DNA of 64,000 nt from JACMLD01 sp044227095. GTDB taxonomy: Bacteria > Bacteroidota > Bacteroidia > Chitinophagales > Chitinophagaceae. Where the stretch lies: NCBI GenBank assembly GCA_044227095.1, contig JBGAFV010000001.1:3224001-3288000 (forward strand), read 5' to 3'. The translations under genes were made by a program, and so were the position numbers. Below the pieces are notes generated by a model. That model searched no databases, was not told where the DNA came from, and was given only the letters and a program-made list of their open reading frames with translations. Positions 51,183 to 59,596 of the stretch are shown here, piece after piece. Numbering within the stretch: position 1 is the first letter of the stretch; each line of letters begins with the position of its first letter.

Positions 51183-51397
51183 AATATCTGGCGGAGATAT
51201 AGTGCAATCAAAATTTTGAAAACTACCGTTCGTTATTGTTTTTAGGATGGAAGAAAGGAAAAATATACTATCTTCATCCGCCTACAATAGTAACCCAGTA
51301 ATTTAACGTACTTAGAACCATTTGGTTAGAAAATGGTTATAGATAAGGAGCCTGTTTAAAAACAGGATACCGGGGAATAAATAAAAAGGAGCAAATT

Positions 51398-51967
51398 ATG
51401 GCATTCAAAAAAGAAGTAGTTGAGATTATTGAACCAAAAGATGTGTTTGTTGGAAATATAGACGCACCGGTAACGCTTATGGAATTTGGTGAATACGAAA
51501 GTGAGGCTTGTGCAAAAGCAAATGAAGTTGTAAAGCAATTGCTTGAAACATATGAGGGCAAAATTCGTCTGAACTTTCGTCATTTTCCGATGACACGTAT
51601 ACATCAACGTGCTTTAAAAGCTGCAGAAGCTGCAGTAGCTACCGCACAGGATGGCAAGTTTTGGGAAATGCACAATATCTTATTTGCCAACCGCCGCAAT
51701 CTTGGCACTACCAGTTTAAAACTGCATTCAAAAGAAGCTGGTGTAAATAACAAGCATTTTTTAGATGATCTGGTTAATGCTATGTACGGCTGGCAAGTTC
51801 AGGGCGATATTAGAAAAGGGAAGGACATGGGCGTAAAAGATGTTCCTACTTTTTTTATTAATGATGAATTGTTTACCGGTAAACCTACAGTTGCTGAACT
51901 TAGCAAAGCAATAGACGAAGCTCTTAAACAGGCTAAGAAAAAGAAACCTGTAAAACAAAGGGCATAA
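51398..51967 (+). CDS. DsbA-like thioredoxin-fold protein with SxxC instead of CxxC
   Basis: A 189-residue protein without a signal peptide, thus cytoplasmic. The fold matches the Thioredoxin_4/DsbA-type domain: APVTLMEFGEYE at the start, a helical insertion (HQRALKAAEAAVATAQDGKFWEMHNILF) and the cis-Pro loop GVKDVPTFFIN. Where related proteins have YxCPYC, this one has YESEAC: Ser35-Glu-Ala-Cys38, so the first, nucleophilic Cys is gone and the second remains. It cannot be a normal dithiol oxidoreductase; a monothiol or binding role is possible. AGGAG lies seven bases before the ATG, a rare ribosome site here. A strong terminator follows. Confidence 0.8.
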   Translation: MAFKKEVVEIIEPKDVFVGNIDAPVTLMEFGEYESEACAKANEVVKQLLETYEGKIRLNFRHFPMTRIHQRALKAAEAAVATAQDGKFWEMHNILFANRRNLGTTSLKLHSKEAGVNNKHFLDDLVNAMYGWQVQGDIRKGKDMGVKDVPTFFINDELFTGKPTVAELSKAIDEALKQAKKKKPVKQRA

Positions 51968-51993
51968 GATTAAATTGATTCAATTAAAATAGT

Positions 51994-52027
51994 AAGGTCC
52001 TGCATATTATTGCAGGACCTTTTTTTG
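51994..52027 (+). terminator. Terminator of the thioredoxin-like gene
   Basis: AAGGTCCTGCA (51994-52004) pairs perfectly with TGCAGGACCTT (52011-52021), followed by six more Ts. Confidence 0.9.
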
Positions 52028-52048
52028 GCAGCTCTTATAAATATGCTG

Positions 52049-54667
52049 TTATTGCTTTACTATTTTCTGCGTGTGCAGGTTTCCATTACCCTCTGTTATT
52101 TGTAAAAAGTACATTCCGGCAGGCAATGAACTTATATCAACGCTGATGCGGTTGCTGTCTGATTTTTTATATTGCGGATTGTACATTTTACCTGTTACAT
52201 CATTAATAACAATTTTTACATTTCCTGAAAATGCTGTTGAATTTTCAACATAAACATTATTACGTGCAGGGTTTGGATAGTAAGAAATATTGTTGCCTGC
52301 TGCATTAAAGGAAAGTTTTTTTACAGCACTGTAGCTAAATGCCCCGTCTTTATCAACAAATTTCAGACGATAAAAAACCGTTTGGGCAATTATATTATTA
52401 TCTGTAAAACCGTATTGTGTTGCAGTAGCTGTATTGCCAGCAGCTGCAATATTTTTTATAGATGACCAGCTAATCCCATTTTCTGATCTTTCTACTATAA
52501 ACCTGTCAGTATTTATTTCAGTAACAGTTTCCCATTTTAAAATAGCAGCATTGCCCTGTGTATAGGCATTAAAGTAATTAAGTGTAACTGGTAATACCAG
52601 CAATTGAGATTGACCGCAAGACGCCATATCTCCACGCAACACGGTTGGCAAACCTGTAGACGAATTTAAAAGACTAATGCTTCCATCAAAAATGCCGGGT
52701 GAAGATGTGTTTGCCCTGTACATTTGACCATTGGTAAAAAGGATTAAAAAGTTACCGTTTTTATCCAATAGCGTACCTGCAACTTCGTTTGATGCGGATA
52801 CAAAAGATTGTACGCTTGGAGATCCTATTGCAGTCATTATACCAGTGGCAGGATCTACCTTAACCATAAGCCCTGCATAACTGGATGAACCTGGTGTAAC
52901 CGGGTAGGTAACATAACTGTAAAGCATACCCGAAAGATCATCAAAAACAAAATCCTTTATGCCGGTATTGTTTCCGGTAGCAACTGTTGTTGCATTGGCC
53001 GGAGTTTTTAACGAAGCAATAAATGCGGTGCAATTAGGGTCTGTGCTTGTTATTTCTGTATAAACAGGGCTTAGCACAGCCATTGACGATGGTGGTGACG
53101 GAGGTATTGATGATAATGAACTTAGTGAAGAAATTTTGCCAATAAACAAACGGGTTACCTTTAATGTAGGAGGGAGAAAAGTTGCGATAGCAGTTGCAGC
53201 GGTAAAATAATAATTGTTGGATCTGTCTACATCACCGGCAGCAGCATTAACGATTGATTGCGTTTCTCCCGCCATAGGATTTATTGCAGGACCCGGTACA
53301 TTACCAATCTGAACAGCAGTTGCGTCTGCCCCAACTCTGTAAAATGGCAAACCATTATTGAATGTTAAGATTGCTGTAGAACTTGAATTCAAACCATATA
53401 AATAACCATCACTTGAATTTAAACCCAGTCCGTTTACCTGTAAATTGGTTGTAAGGCCGGAAGGGTCTAAGATCGGTCCGCTCAGAAATGAAGTGGCACC
53501 TGTTATTCCATCAACAGTGTAAAGGCTTATTGGATTGGTATCATTGCTATTTGTGCCGGCCCTTACAATAGCTATATTACTGCTGGGGCATACAAACGTT
53601 GCAGATGGAAGTAAAAGCGCTGAAGCACCGCACGATGCAAGATCTCCGCGTAATACAGTTGGTAATCCTGATACTGCGGTTAAAAGATCTATGCTTCCAT
53701 CAAATACATTCGGGGCACTTGTATGCGCTTTATAAACAGAGCCATCTGTAAAGAGTATAAGAAAATTTCCGTTTTTGTCCAGCAATGTTCCCGCTACTTC
53801 TTTATTAGCATTAGCTACGGACGGTATAGTTGGTGTGCCTACTGCTGTCATCACTCCTGTTCCTGTATCTACTTTTATCATCAGCCCGGCATAAGTAGAT
53901 GATCCCGGTGTAGCAGGGTAGGTAACATAACTGTAAAGGCTACCCGAAATTGCATCAAATACCAGGTCTTTCAACCCTGTATTATTTCCTGTTGCTACAG
54001 TAGTGCCGGTTGCGGGTGCTTTTAAAGCCGCAATAAAATCTGCGCAATTAATATCAGTTGAAGTAATTTCTTTGTACGTAGGATTTAATACATCTGTTGT
54101 TGAGGGCGGCAACGTGCTTAATGAAGCCAGTTTGCCAATAAATAAACGTTTTACCTGTAATGTTTGTGTAAAGAAATTTGCTGTTGCCGTTGCTGCTGTA
54201 AAATAATAATTATCAGATCTGTCAACTTCACCAGCTGCAGGATTTACAATTGATTGCGTTTCTCCGGCAACAGGATTTATTGCAGGCCCCGGCATTACGC
54301 CGGTTTGTTGTGTAACAGCATTGGCATCAAGTCTGTAAAATGGCAAAGGAGTATTAAAAGTTAAAAGCGCAGCAGAGCTTGAATTTAGCCCGTATAAAAA
54401 ACCATCTTTTGTATTTAAACCCAATCCATTTATTTGCAAATTTGTTGTAAGGCCTGAAGGATCTAAGATTGGCCCGCTTTTAAATGTAACAATTCCGCTT
54501 GTATTAATATCATATATGCTTATTGGATTATTATCGTTAGCATTAGTGCCTGCTCTTACAATAGCAAGATTATTATCAGGGCATCCGTTAAATGGTGTTA
54601 ATGTTTGTGCATTTGTTACAAGTGTTGTTACAATAAAAATATATAGCCATCCGATAATTCTTTTCAT
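52049..54667 (-). CDS. Type IX secretion cargo with two tandem homologous halves and a C-terminal sorting domain
   Basis: 872 residues from the ATG at 54667 (one at 54673 adds two residues), with signal RIIGWLYIFIVTTLVTNAQ. Two halves of about 330 residues (about 25-345 and 365-690) match block for block: NLAIVRAGTN, DPSGLTTNLQ, DGFLYGLNSSS versus DGYLYGLNSSS, TLLDKNGNFLILFT, PTVLRGD. This resembles the propeller-like DUF6923 group. A fibronectin-like linker (VILKWETVTEINTDRF-type block, here AILKWETVTEINTDRFIVER) precedes the 70-residue type A sorting domain (YYPNPARNNVYVEN ... GMYFLQI ... QKIVKQ). The protein is exported by the Sec pathway and then anchored or released by the PorU sortase. 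Confidence 0.87.
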   Translation of the reverse strand: MKRIIGWLYIFIVTTLVTNAQTLTPFNGCPDNNLAIVRAGTNANDNNPISIYDINTSGIVTFKSGPILDPSGLTTNLQINGLGLNTKDGFLYGLNSSSAALLTFNTPLPFYRLDANAVTQQTGVMPGPAINPVAGETQSIVNPAAGEVDRSDNYYFTAATATANFFTQTLQVKRLFIGKLASLSTLPPSTTDVLNPTYKEITSTDINCADFIAALKAPATGTTVATGNNTGLKDLVFDAISGSLYSYVTYPATPGSSTYAGLMIKVDTGTGVMTAVGTPTIPSVANANKEVAGTLLDKNGNFLILFTDGSVYKAHTSAPNVFDGSIDLLTAVSGLPTVLRGDLASCGASALLLPSATFVCPSSNIAIVRAGTNSNDTNPISLYTVDGITGATSFLSGPILDPSGLTTNLQVNGLGLNSSDGYLYGLNSSSTAILTFNNGLPFYRVGADATAVQIGNVPGPAINPMAGETQSIVNAAAGDVDRSNNYYFTAATAIATFLPPTLKVTRLFIGKISSLSSLSSIPPSPPSSMAVLSPVYTEITSTDPNCTAFIASLKTPANATTVATGNNTGIKDFVFDDLSGMLYSYVTYPVTPGSSSYAGLMVKVDPATGIMTAIGSPSVQSFVSASNEVAGTLLDKNGNFLILFTNGQMYRANTSSPGIFDGSISLLNSSTGLPTVLRGDMASCGQSQLLVLPVTLNYFNAYTQGNAAILKWETVTEINTDRFIVERSENGISWSSIKNIAAAGNTATATQYGFTDNNIIAQTVFYRLKFVDKDGAFSYSAVKKLSFNAAGNNISYYPNPARNNVYVENSTAFSGNVKIVINDVTGKMYNPQYKKSDSNRISVDISSLPAGMYFLQITEGNGNLHTQKIVKQ

Positions 54668-55007
54668 AAACATTTTTTCGGATAGTCGGTCTTACTTATA
54701 TTATCGTTGCATATTTTTTTACCTGTTGTTCACTTAAACACGAAGTATTTTTTATTATACAATTGCAGAATATGTTTTTTATACATTTAATGACGATTAC
54801 ATATAGATATCATTATCCTTTATTAAACGAATGCGTTTTATATTCATCTTTTTTTTACACAGTGATCTTGTTTAATGTTTAAGTTTATCATCATCTTTCT
54901 ATACTCTTTCAATTTGTGTACATGCTATCTATAATTTATTATAAGCTGTGTATTGTAAAATTGTTTTTAGGGTTTTATTTTATTTCGCCATGTTTAACTG
55001 TGATGGC
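54668..55007. other. Very AT-rich intergenic region
   Basis: About 340 bases, noticeably richer in A+T than its surroundings, between the T9SS cargo gene and the secDF terminator, which are on the same strand. It should hold the promoter of the cargo gene. TTTATTATA-like words are common, but no convincing TTTG/TAnnTTTG pair was found, nor a reading frame worth calling. Confidence 0.45.
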
Positions 55008-55040
55008 AATAAAAAACCCGCTGACTTAATCAGCGGGTTT
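55008..55040 (-). terminator. Terminator of secDF
   Basis: AAACCCGCTGA (55014-55024) pairs with TCAGCGGGTTT (55030-55040); on the minus strand the hairpin is followed by TTTATTG. It lies 20 bases after the secDF stop. Confidence 0.85.
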
Positions 55041-55060
55041 CTATAAAGTTGTTTTATTTA

Positions 55061-58000
55061 TTATGCTTTTGCTTTTGCAGCAACAGGTGTTGTGCTCACT
55101 TTCTTTTTATCGTCATGTGCCAGCAAATCTGCCTGACCTAAAGCTTTGCCTTTTGCAAAATCTACGAGTACAGGTGCAGCAACGAAAATAGAAGAATAAG
55201 TACCAGTAATAACACCAATCAGCATTGCAAATGCAAAACCTTTGGTTACTTCACCACCTACCAGGAACAAAATAAGGATGGTAAGGAATACTGTTAATGA
55301 TGTCATGATAGTGCGGCTCAGCGTATCGTTAATAGATTTATTAATGATTTCACCGGTTGAAGCACCTTTCATCAGGTGACTGTTTTCACGAACCCTGTCA
55401 AATACAATTACCGTATCGTTCATTGAGAAACCAACCACAGTTAAGATAGCCGCAATAAAGTGCTGATCTATCTCTAATGGAAATGGCACTACGTTTTTAA
55501 GGAAAGAGAATACTGCCAGCGTTACAAGTACGTCGTGTAACAAGGCAATAATTGTTCCCACAGAAAAACGCCAGTCGCGGAAACGAATGAAAATATAAAT
55601 AGTAATAATCAGCAAAGACCAAAACATGGCTTTAAATGCACCTTTCTTCAAGTCATCAGAAATAGTAGCATCCACTTTTTTAGAACCTTCAACATATTTA
55701 TTGGTATCTGTAAATTCTCCCAATGTTGCTGTTGGAGGCAGGTAAGCTTTCAAACCTTCAAACAGCTTGTTTTTTACCATGCTGTCTGCTGCAAGACCAG
55801 CCGTATTGATTTTGTAATCTGTTGTAATTTCCAGTTTGCTGGCAGAACCATATGTTTTGGTTACCGGCTCTTCTCCTTCAAATGTTTTAGCTAAATCTTT
55901 TCTTAAAGCTTCTTCATTTATGGGTTTGTAAAAATTAACCACATAGCTGCGGCCACCACGGAACTCAACCCCTTCTCTAAAACCATTAAAGAAAGAACCT
56001 ACACCCAATAGTAAAACAACAACTGAAATACCATAAGCTACTTTACGGTATTCAATAAACTTGTAAGCAGCATGTTTAAAAACACGTTTACTTACTCCTG
56101 TAAAATAATTGAAGTGACGGTTTTTATTTGTCCAGAAATCTGTAATAAGACGGCTAACAAGGATACCGCAGAACAATGATAAAAGAATACCCAGGATCTG
56201 CGTTACTGCAAATCCTTTTACAGGGCCTAATCCGAAATACAATAATATAAGAGCGGTTAAAAGTGTGGTAACGTGTGCATCTAGTACCGGTGGTAATGAA
56301 CGCCTGTAACCATCTTTAACAGCCTGCTGATAATTTTTTCCACGGGTTAGCTCTTCCTTTATACGTTCAAAAATGATAACGTTGGTATCAACAGCCATAC
56401 CAATAGTAAGTACAAGGCCGGCAATACCTGGGGCAGTAAGCGTGGCATTTAATGCGCTTAATACACCAACAGTGAAAAGCAAGTTTAGTATTAGAGCGAT
56501 ATTGGCAACCCAGCCAGCTGTATTGTAATAAACCAGCATCAGGGCAAATATTACTATAAATGAAATGGCAAACGCCATAGTACCACCATGTACAGCTTCG
56601 GCACCTAAAGTTGGCCCTACCACCTGTTCCTGTACAATTTTTGCAGGTGCTTCCAGCTTACCGCTGTTTAATATATTGGCCAAATCCTGTCCTTGCTCTA
56701 CGGTAAAGTTTCCGCTGATTTGTGAGTTACCACCAGCAATAGCACCATTGGTTACACCTGGGGCAGAATAAACAATATCATCAAGTACAATTGCAATCTG
56801 GCTTTTTGTTTTATAAGCATCTCCGGTCATTTTTTCCCAGATAAGAGCACCTGCTTTATCCATGCTCATGCTTACTTCTACTTTACCAAACTGGTCGTAA
56901 TCTTGTCTTGCATCTGTTACATGTCCGCCTTCAAGTTTTGCTTTATCAGAACCTGGGATGGTTTTAATACCGTAAAACGCTAAGTAATCAGCAAGTTTTC
57001 CATTCTCATCTTTTTCACGGATGCCGTAAAGGAATTTTACATTTGATGGGAAGCTTGCTGCAACTACAGGATTGGTAAGATAGCTGTTTAAAGTAGCTGT
57101 ATCTTTTAAAGGAACATAACCAAGTATGCCAGTATAAATAACATTACCGCTATTGTCTTTTAAAGGCTGGCCGTTTTTGTCTCTTACAACACCCTGGTTA
57201 AAATATTTAAGGAGCGGGTATTGAATTTTTGCATCAGCAACATCAGCACCTTTTTTAGCAGTGTCGCCGTTTAGCAGTTTGGCAAGTGATGTATCTGCTT
57301 TTTCTTTTTTGGTGGTATCAACTGCAGCGGTTGCAGTATCTGTTGCTTTCTTACCACTAAGGATGGCAGTTAAAGATTTATCTGCGGCTTCCAGTGAGTT
57401 ACCCAGTTCATTAATATTGTACACTTCAAAAAACTGGAGGTGTGCAGTGCTTTGCAGGTAAGTGCGAATTCTTTCAGGATCATTGGCACCAGCCAGTTCT
57501 ACTGTAATGATACCTTTGTTTTTATCGAGGTTGATGTTTGGTTGAGATACACCGAACTTATCAATACGTTGTGTGATTGTTTTATTGGTCTGCTGCATTG
57601 CTGCATCAGCTTGTTCGTGCAGGTAGGTAACTACTGCATTGTCAGAAGCATCAATCTTTAATTTGTTGCGGGTGTTATTGCTAAACAAAGGCGCAAGCGA
57701 TTGGCCGGGGTTGATAGCTTTATATGATTCTGCAAAAAGATCAATGTAATTGGCATCGCTGGTCAATTTTTTTCTGTTGGCATCATCAATCGCTTTTTTC
57801 AGGCCAGCATCGTTTGGATTGTTACTGAGGTTTTTTATTAAATCAGTAAGCTCGATGTTGAGCGACACGTTTATACCTCCCTGTAAGTCGAGGCCAAGTA
57901 ACAGTTCGCTTTCTTTTGCTTTTTGATAGCTCTGTCCCCACCAGGTAATTTTTGTTTCGTGGGTACTGTCGAGGAGGTGGCGCTTGTATTTTTCCTGGAT

Positions 58001-58204
58001 CTGATCCAGTGTATCCTGGTAAAGGGCTTGTTTTTCCTGGTCACCCGGATATTTAGTAAGCGCATTTGCGTAATGGTTTTTCGTCCACAGTTCTGCTTTT
58101 TTTGCCATAGCGCTTTCGTGCTTGTTCACAAACCAGGTAAAAGACAACTGGTAAACTGAAATAAGGATGAGAAAACCGGCAAAAATGGCAACCAAAATCT
58201 TCAT
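55061..58204 (-). CDS. secDF: Fused protein translocase subunit SecDF
   Basis: 1047 residues from the ATG at 58204 (MKILVAIFAGF); a TTG at 58246 is in frame but would begin inside the -7 element. SecD half: helix 1, LLGLDLQGGINVSL, the large P1 periplasmic domain with NDPERIRTYLQSTAHLQFFEV, an insertion rich in Asp/Lys/Ala (about 290-330), then helices with VVGPTLGAEAVHGGT and GLVLTIGMAVDTNVIIFERIKEEL. SecF half: GVEFRGGRSYVVNF and VVGFSMNDTVIVFDRVREN. It uses the proton gradient to pull proteins through SecYEG. The fusion is typical of Bacteroidota. It ends in a strong terminator and stands alone. Confidence 0.95.
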   Translation of the reverse strand: MKILVAIFAGFLILISVYQLSFTWFVNKHESAMAKKAELWTKNHYANALTKYPGDQEKQALYQDTLDQIQEKYKRHLLDSTHETKITWWGQSYQKAKESELLLGLDLQGGINVSLNIELTDLIKNLSNNPNDAGLKKAIDDANRKKLTSDANYIDLFAESYKAINPGQSLAPLFSNNTRNKLKIDASDNAVVTYLHEQADAAMQQTNKTITQRIDKFGVSQPNINLDKNKGIITVELAGANDPERIRTYLQSTAHLQFFEVYNINELGNSLEAADKSLTAILSGKKATDTATAAVDTTKKEKADTSLAKLLNGDTAKKGADVADAKIQYPLLKYFNQGVVRDKNGQPLKDNSGNVIYTGILGYVPLKDTATLNSYLTNPVVAASFPSNVKFLYGIREKDENGKLADYLAFYGIKTIPGSDKAKLEGGHVTDARQDYDQFGKVEVSMSMDKAGALIWEKMTGDAYKTKSQIAIVLDDIVYSAPGVTNGAIAGGNSQISGNFTVEQGQDLANILNSGKLEAPAKIVQEQVVGPTLGAEAVHGGTMAFAISFIVIFALMLVYYNTAGWVANIALILNLLFTVGVLSALNATLTAPGIAGLVLTIGMAVDTNVIIFERIKEELTRGKNYQQAVKDGYRRSLPPVLDAHVTTLLTALILLYFGLGPVKGFAVTQILGILLSLFCGILVSRLITDFWTNKNRHFNYFTGVSKRVFKHAAYKFIEYRKVAYGISVVVLLLGVGSFFNGFREGVEFRGGRSYVVNFYKPINEEALRKDLAKTFEGEEPVTKTYGSASKLEITTDYKINTAGLAADSMVKNKLFEGLKAYLPPTATLGEFTDTNKYVEGSKKVDATISDDLKKGAFKAMFWSLLIITIYIFIRFRDWRFSVGTIIALLHDVLVTLAVFSFLKNVVPFPLEIDQHFIAAILTVVGFSMNDTVIVFDRVRENSHLMKGASTGEIINKSINDTLSRTIMTSLTVFLTILILFLVGGEVTKGFAFAMLIGVITGTYSSIFVAAPVLVDFAKGKALGQADLLAHDDKKKVSTTPVAAKAKA

Positions 58205-58243
58205 TGGAGTTCTAGTTTTATTTACAAAAATTTTAAGAGTGTG

Positions 58244-58251
58244 CAAAGATA
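58244..58251 (-). promoter_or_regulatory. -7 promoter element of secDF
   Basis: TATCTTTG on the minus strand is an exact TAnnTTTG match, 39 bases upstream of the chosen ATG at 58204, and supports that start. No clear -33 element is visible. The 280 bases beyond (58252-58531) toward the arginine operon show nothing I recognise apart from GGAATTTCC-type short palindromes near 58350. Confidence 0.45.
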
Positions 58252-58531
58252 GGGTTTTGGAACTGAACAGAAGCAGTAAAATGCCCTAAATTAACGGTTT
58301 GCGAAAAGAAGAAAAACCATACAATTGCCGGCATTTCCCTGCATTTTTTCAGGAATTTCCTGAAACGGTAAACAACCCTGTTTATTTTGGCAGATGCGCA
58401 GCCGTAACAAACAAACCTGTGTTTAGGTAAACCTGTTCATTGGTTGTGGTAAGCTTTATCTGCACCATTAGCCCAACTTGCGGTGGCACAATAACATATG
58501 CTGGCAAAGGATAACAAACTATTAATATTTT

Positions 58532-58565
58532 TTTGGAAGATTTAAACACAAAAACTATACTTTTG
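58532..58565 (+). promoter_or_regulatory. Consensus promoter of the arginine operon
   Basis: TTTG (58532-58535) and TACTTTTG (58558-58565) match both Bacteroidota sigma elements, with a 22-base spacer. Transcription would start near 58571, leaving a leader of about 230 bases before the first enzyme gene. That is much longer than the leaders of other genes here, and it contains a small Arg-rich reading frame and hairpins. Confidence 0.65.
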
Positions 58566-58603
58566 CGTTTCTAAAAGCCGAACCATTAAATTCTGAACTA
58601 AAG

Positions 58604-58699
58604 TTGACAAACAAAGCACCACATACCGCAATTGAAAACAGCAGGGCCATTATTGCCTCACGTTGTTTTTTTCTTCCGCGACCGCGACGTGGTTGCTGA
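58604..58699 (+). CDS. Candidate Arg-rich leader peptide (31 codons)
   Basis: A short frame from TTG at 58604 to TGA at 58697, in the transcribed leader of the arginine operon. It encodes 31 residues with five Arg (positions 14, 20, 26, 28, 29); the last seven residues are PRPRRGC, with Arg codons CGA, CGA and CGT at 58679-58690, directly before the stop. Its stop codon lies in the left arm of the hairpin 58696-58730. A peptide that counts the end-product amino acid, placed just before a hairpin and a T tract upstream of genes that make that amino acid, is the layout of attenuation leaders such as those of trp, his and leu. No ATG is available in this frame; the TTG start is an assumption. 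There is no protein-family evidence. Confidence 0.5.
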   Translation: MTNKAPHTAIENSRAIIASRCFFLPRPRRGC

Positions 58700-58754
58700 T
58701 AGGACGAGCCGTTAACCAGGCCCCTATCAGTGAAAATATCCCCCGGATTTTTTT
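58696..58754 (+). promoter_or_regulatory. Candidate attenuator of the arginine operon
   Basis: CTGATAGG (58696-58703) pairs with CCTATCAG (58723-58730), with an inner GCC/GGC stem. Directly behind it AAAATATCC (58733-58741) can pair weakly with GGATTTTTT (58745-58753), and seven Ts run from 58748 to 58754. TGGTT (58690-58694) could alternatively pair with AACCA (58714-58718) inside the first loop. A ribosome paused at the Arg codons 58679-58690 would cover the left arm. The T tract is 17 bases from the main stem, so which hairpin terminates is uncertain. Confidence 0.5.
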
Positions 58755-58801
58755 ACTATTCTTATGGATTGGTCATCCATTTATCTAATACTTACCATAC
58801 A

Positions 58802-59527
58802 GTGGATAATCAGCAGATCGTCATCAGGGTAGCTACAGCTGCCGACAAAATATATGCTACTACCATTACAAATGAAATGGAGAGCAGTGCCAAAGCCCGT
58901 GGTACCGGTATTGCCAAACGCAGTCCTGAGTACATTGAGCAAAAAATTGATGAAGGCAAAGCCGTTATTGCCATAACCAAAACTGGCACCTGGGTTGGTT
59001 TTTGTTATATAGAAACATGGAGCCATGGCGAGTATGTAGCCAATAGTGGTTTAATTGTTGCCCCCGAATTCAGGAAAAGCGGTGTGGCTAAAGGCATCAA
59101 GAAAAGAATATTTGATCTTAGCCGGGAAAAATATCCCGATGCAAAACTATTTGGCCTAACTACCGGCCTTGCTGTAATGAAGATTAATTCTGAGCTGGGT
59201 TACGAACCCGTTACCTATTCTGAATTAACCCAGGACGAAGCTTTCTGGTCTGGCTGCAAAAGTTGTGTGAACTATGATATACTGATGAGTAAGGAGAGAA
59301 AAAATTGTATGTGCACCGCCATGCTTTACGATCCTAAAGATCATTTTGAGCCACATGAAACTTCGGAAGATTTTTCCAATCATTCCAAATTATACGAACG
59401 CTTTATGAAAATAAAGCAGAGCAAATTGCTGCAATGGTTTACCAAAAAAGATTTTACCGGGCATATTGCTGGCGGTAAAACAAAGGCTAAACCAAAATCA
59501 ATACTGCAGTATTTTTTCAATTTGTAA
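58802..59527 (+). CDS. GNAT acetyltransferase, first gene of the arginine operon (possible N-acetylglutamate synthase)
   Basis: About 242 residues from GTG at 58802 (VDNQQIVIRVATAADKIYA); a GTG at 58730 is also in frame but would begin inside the attenuator hairpin and add unconserved residues. The acetyl-CoA fold shows GLIVAPEFRKSGVAKGIKKRIF, with RKSGVA as the pyrophosphate-binding Q/RxxGxG/A loop, and LAVMKINSELGYEP. Standing first in an argG-argC-argD operon, it may supply N-acetylglutamate, the step otherwise absent here. Unusual for GNATs is a Cys-rich end (SGCKSCVNYDILMSKERKNCMCTAMLYDP broken as GCKSC and NCMC), which could bind a metal. The C-terminal 65 residues are charged. Confidence 0.75.
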   Translation: MDNQQIVIRVATAADKIYATTITNEMESSAKARGTGIAKRSPEYIEQKIDEGKAVIAITKTGTWVGFCYIETWSHGEYVANSGLIVAPEFRKSGVAKGIKKRIFDLSREKYPDAKLFGLTTGLAVMKINSELGYEPVTYSELTQDEAFWSGCKSCVNYDILMSKERKNCMCTAMLYDPKDHFEPHETSEDFSNHSKLYERFMKIKQSKLLQWFTKKDFTGHIAGGKTKAKPKSILQYFFNL

Positions 59528-59596
59528 ACCCCTTACCCCTTAAGGGGGAAATAAGGAGCAGCATCTCTAATTAATTTAATTATTAAAAAATAATCA

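Noticed and set aside
58730..58801. N-terminal extension of the GNAT gene from GTG 58730
   Set aside because: It begins in the right arm of the hairpin, reads through the T tract (FFYYS) and has no resemblance to the family; GTG 58802 gives the expected start.
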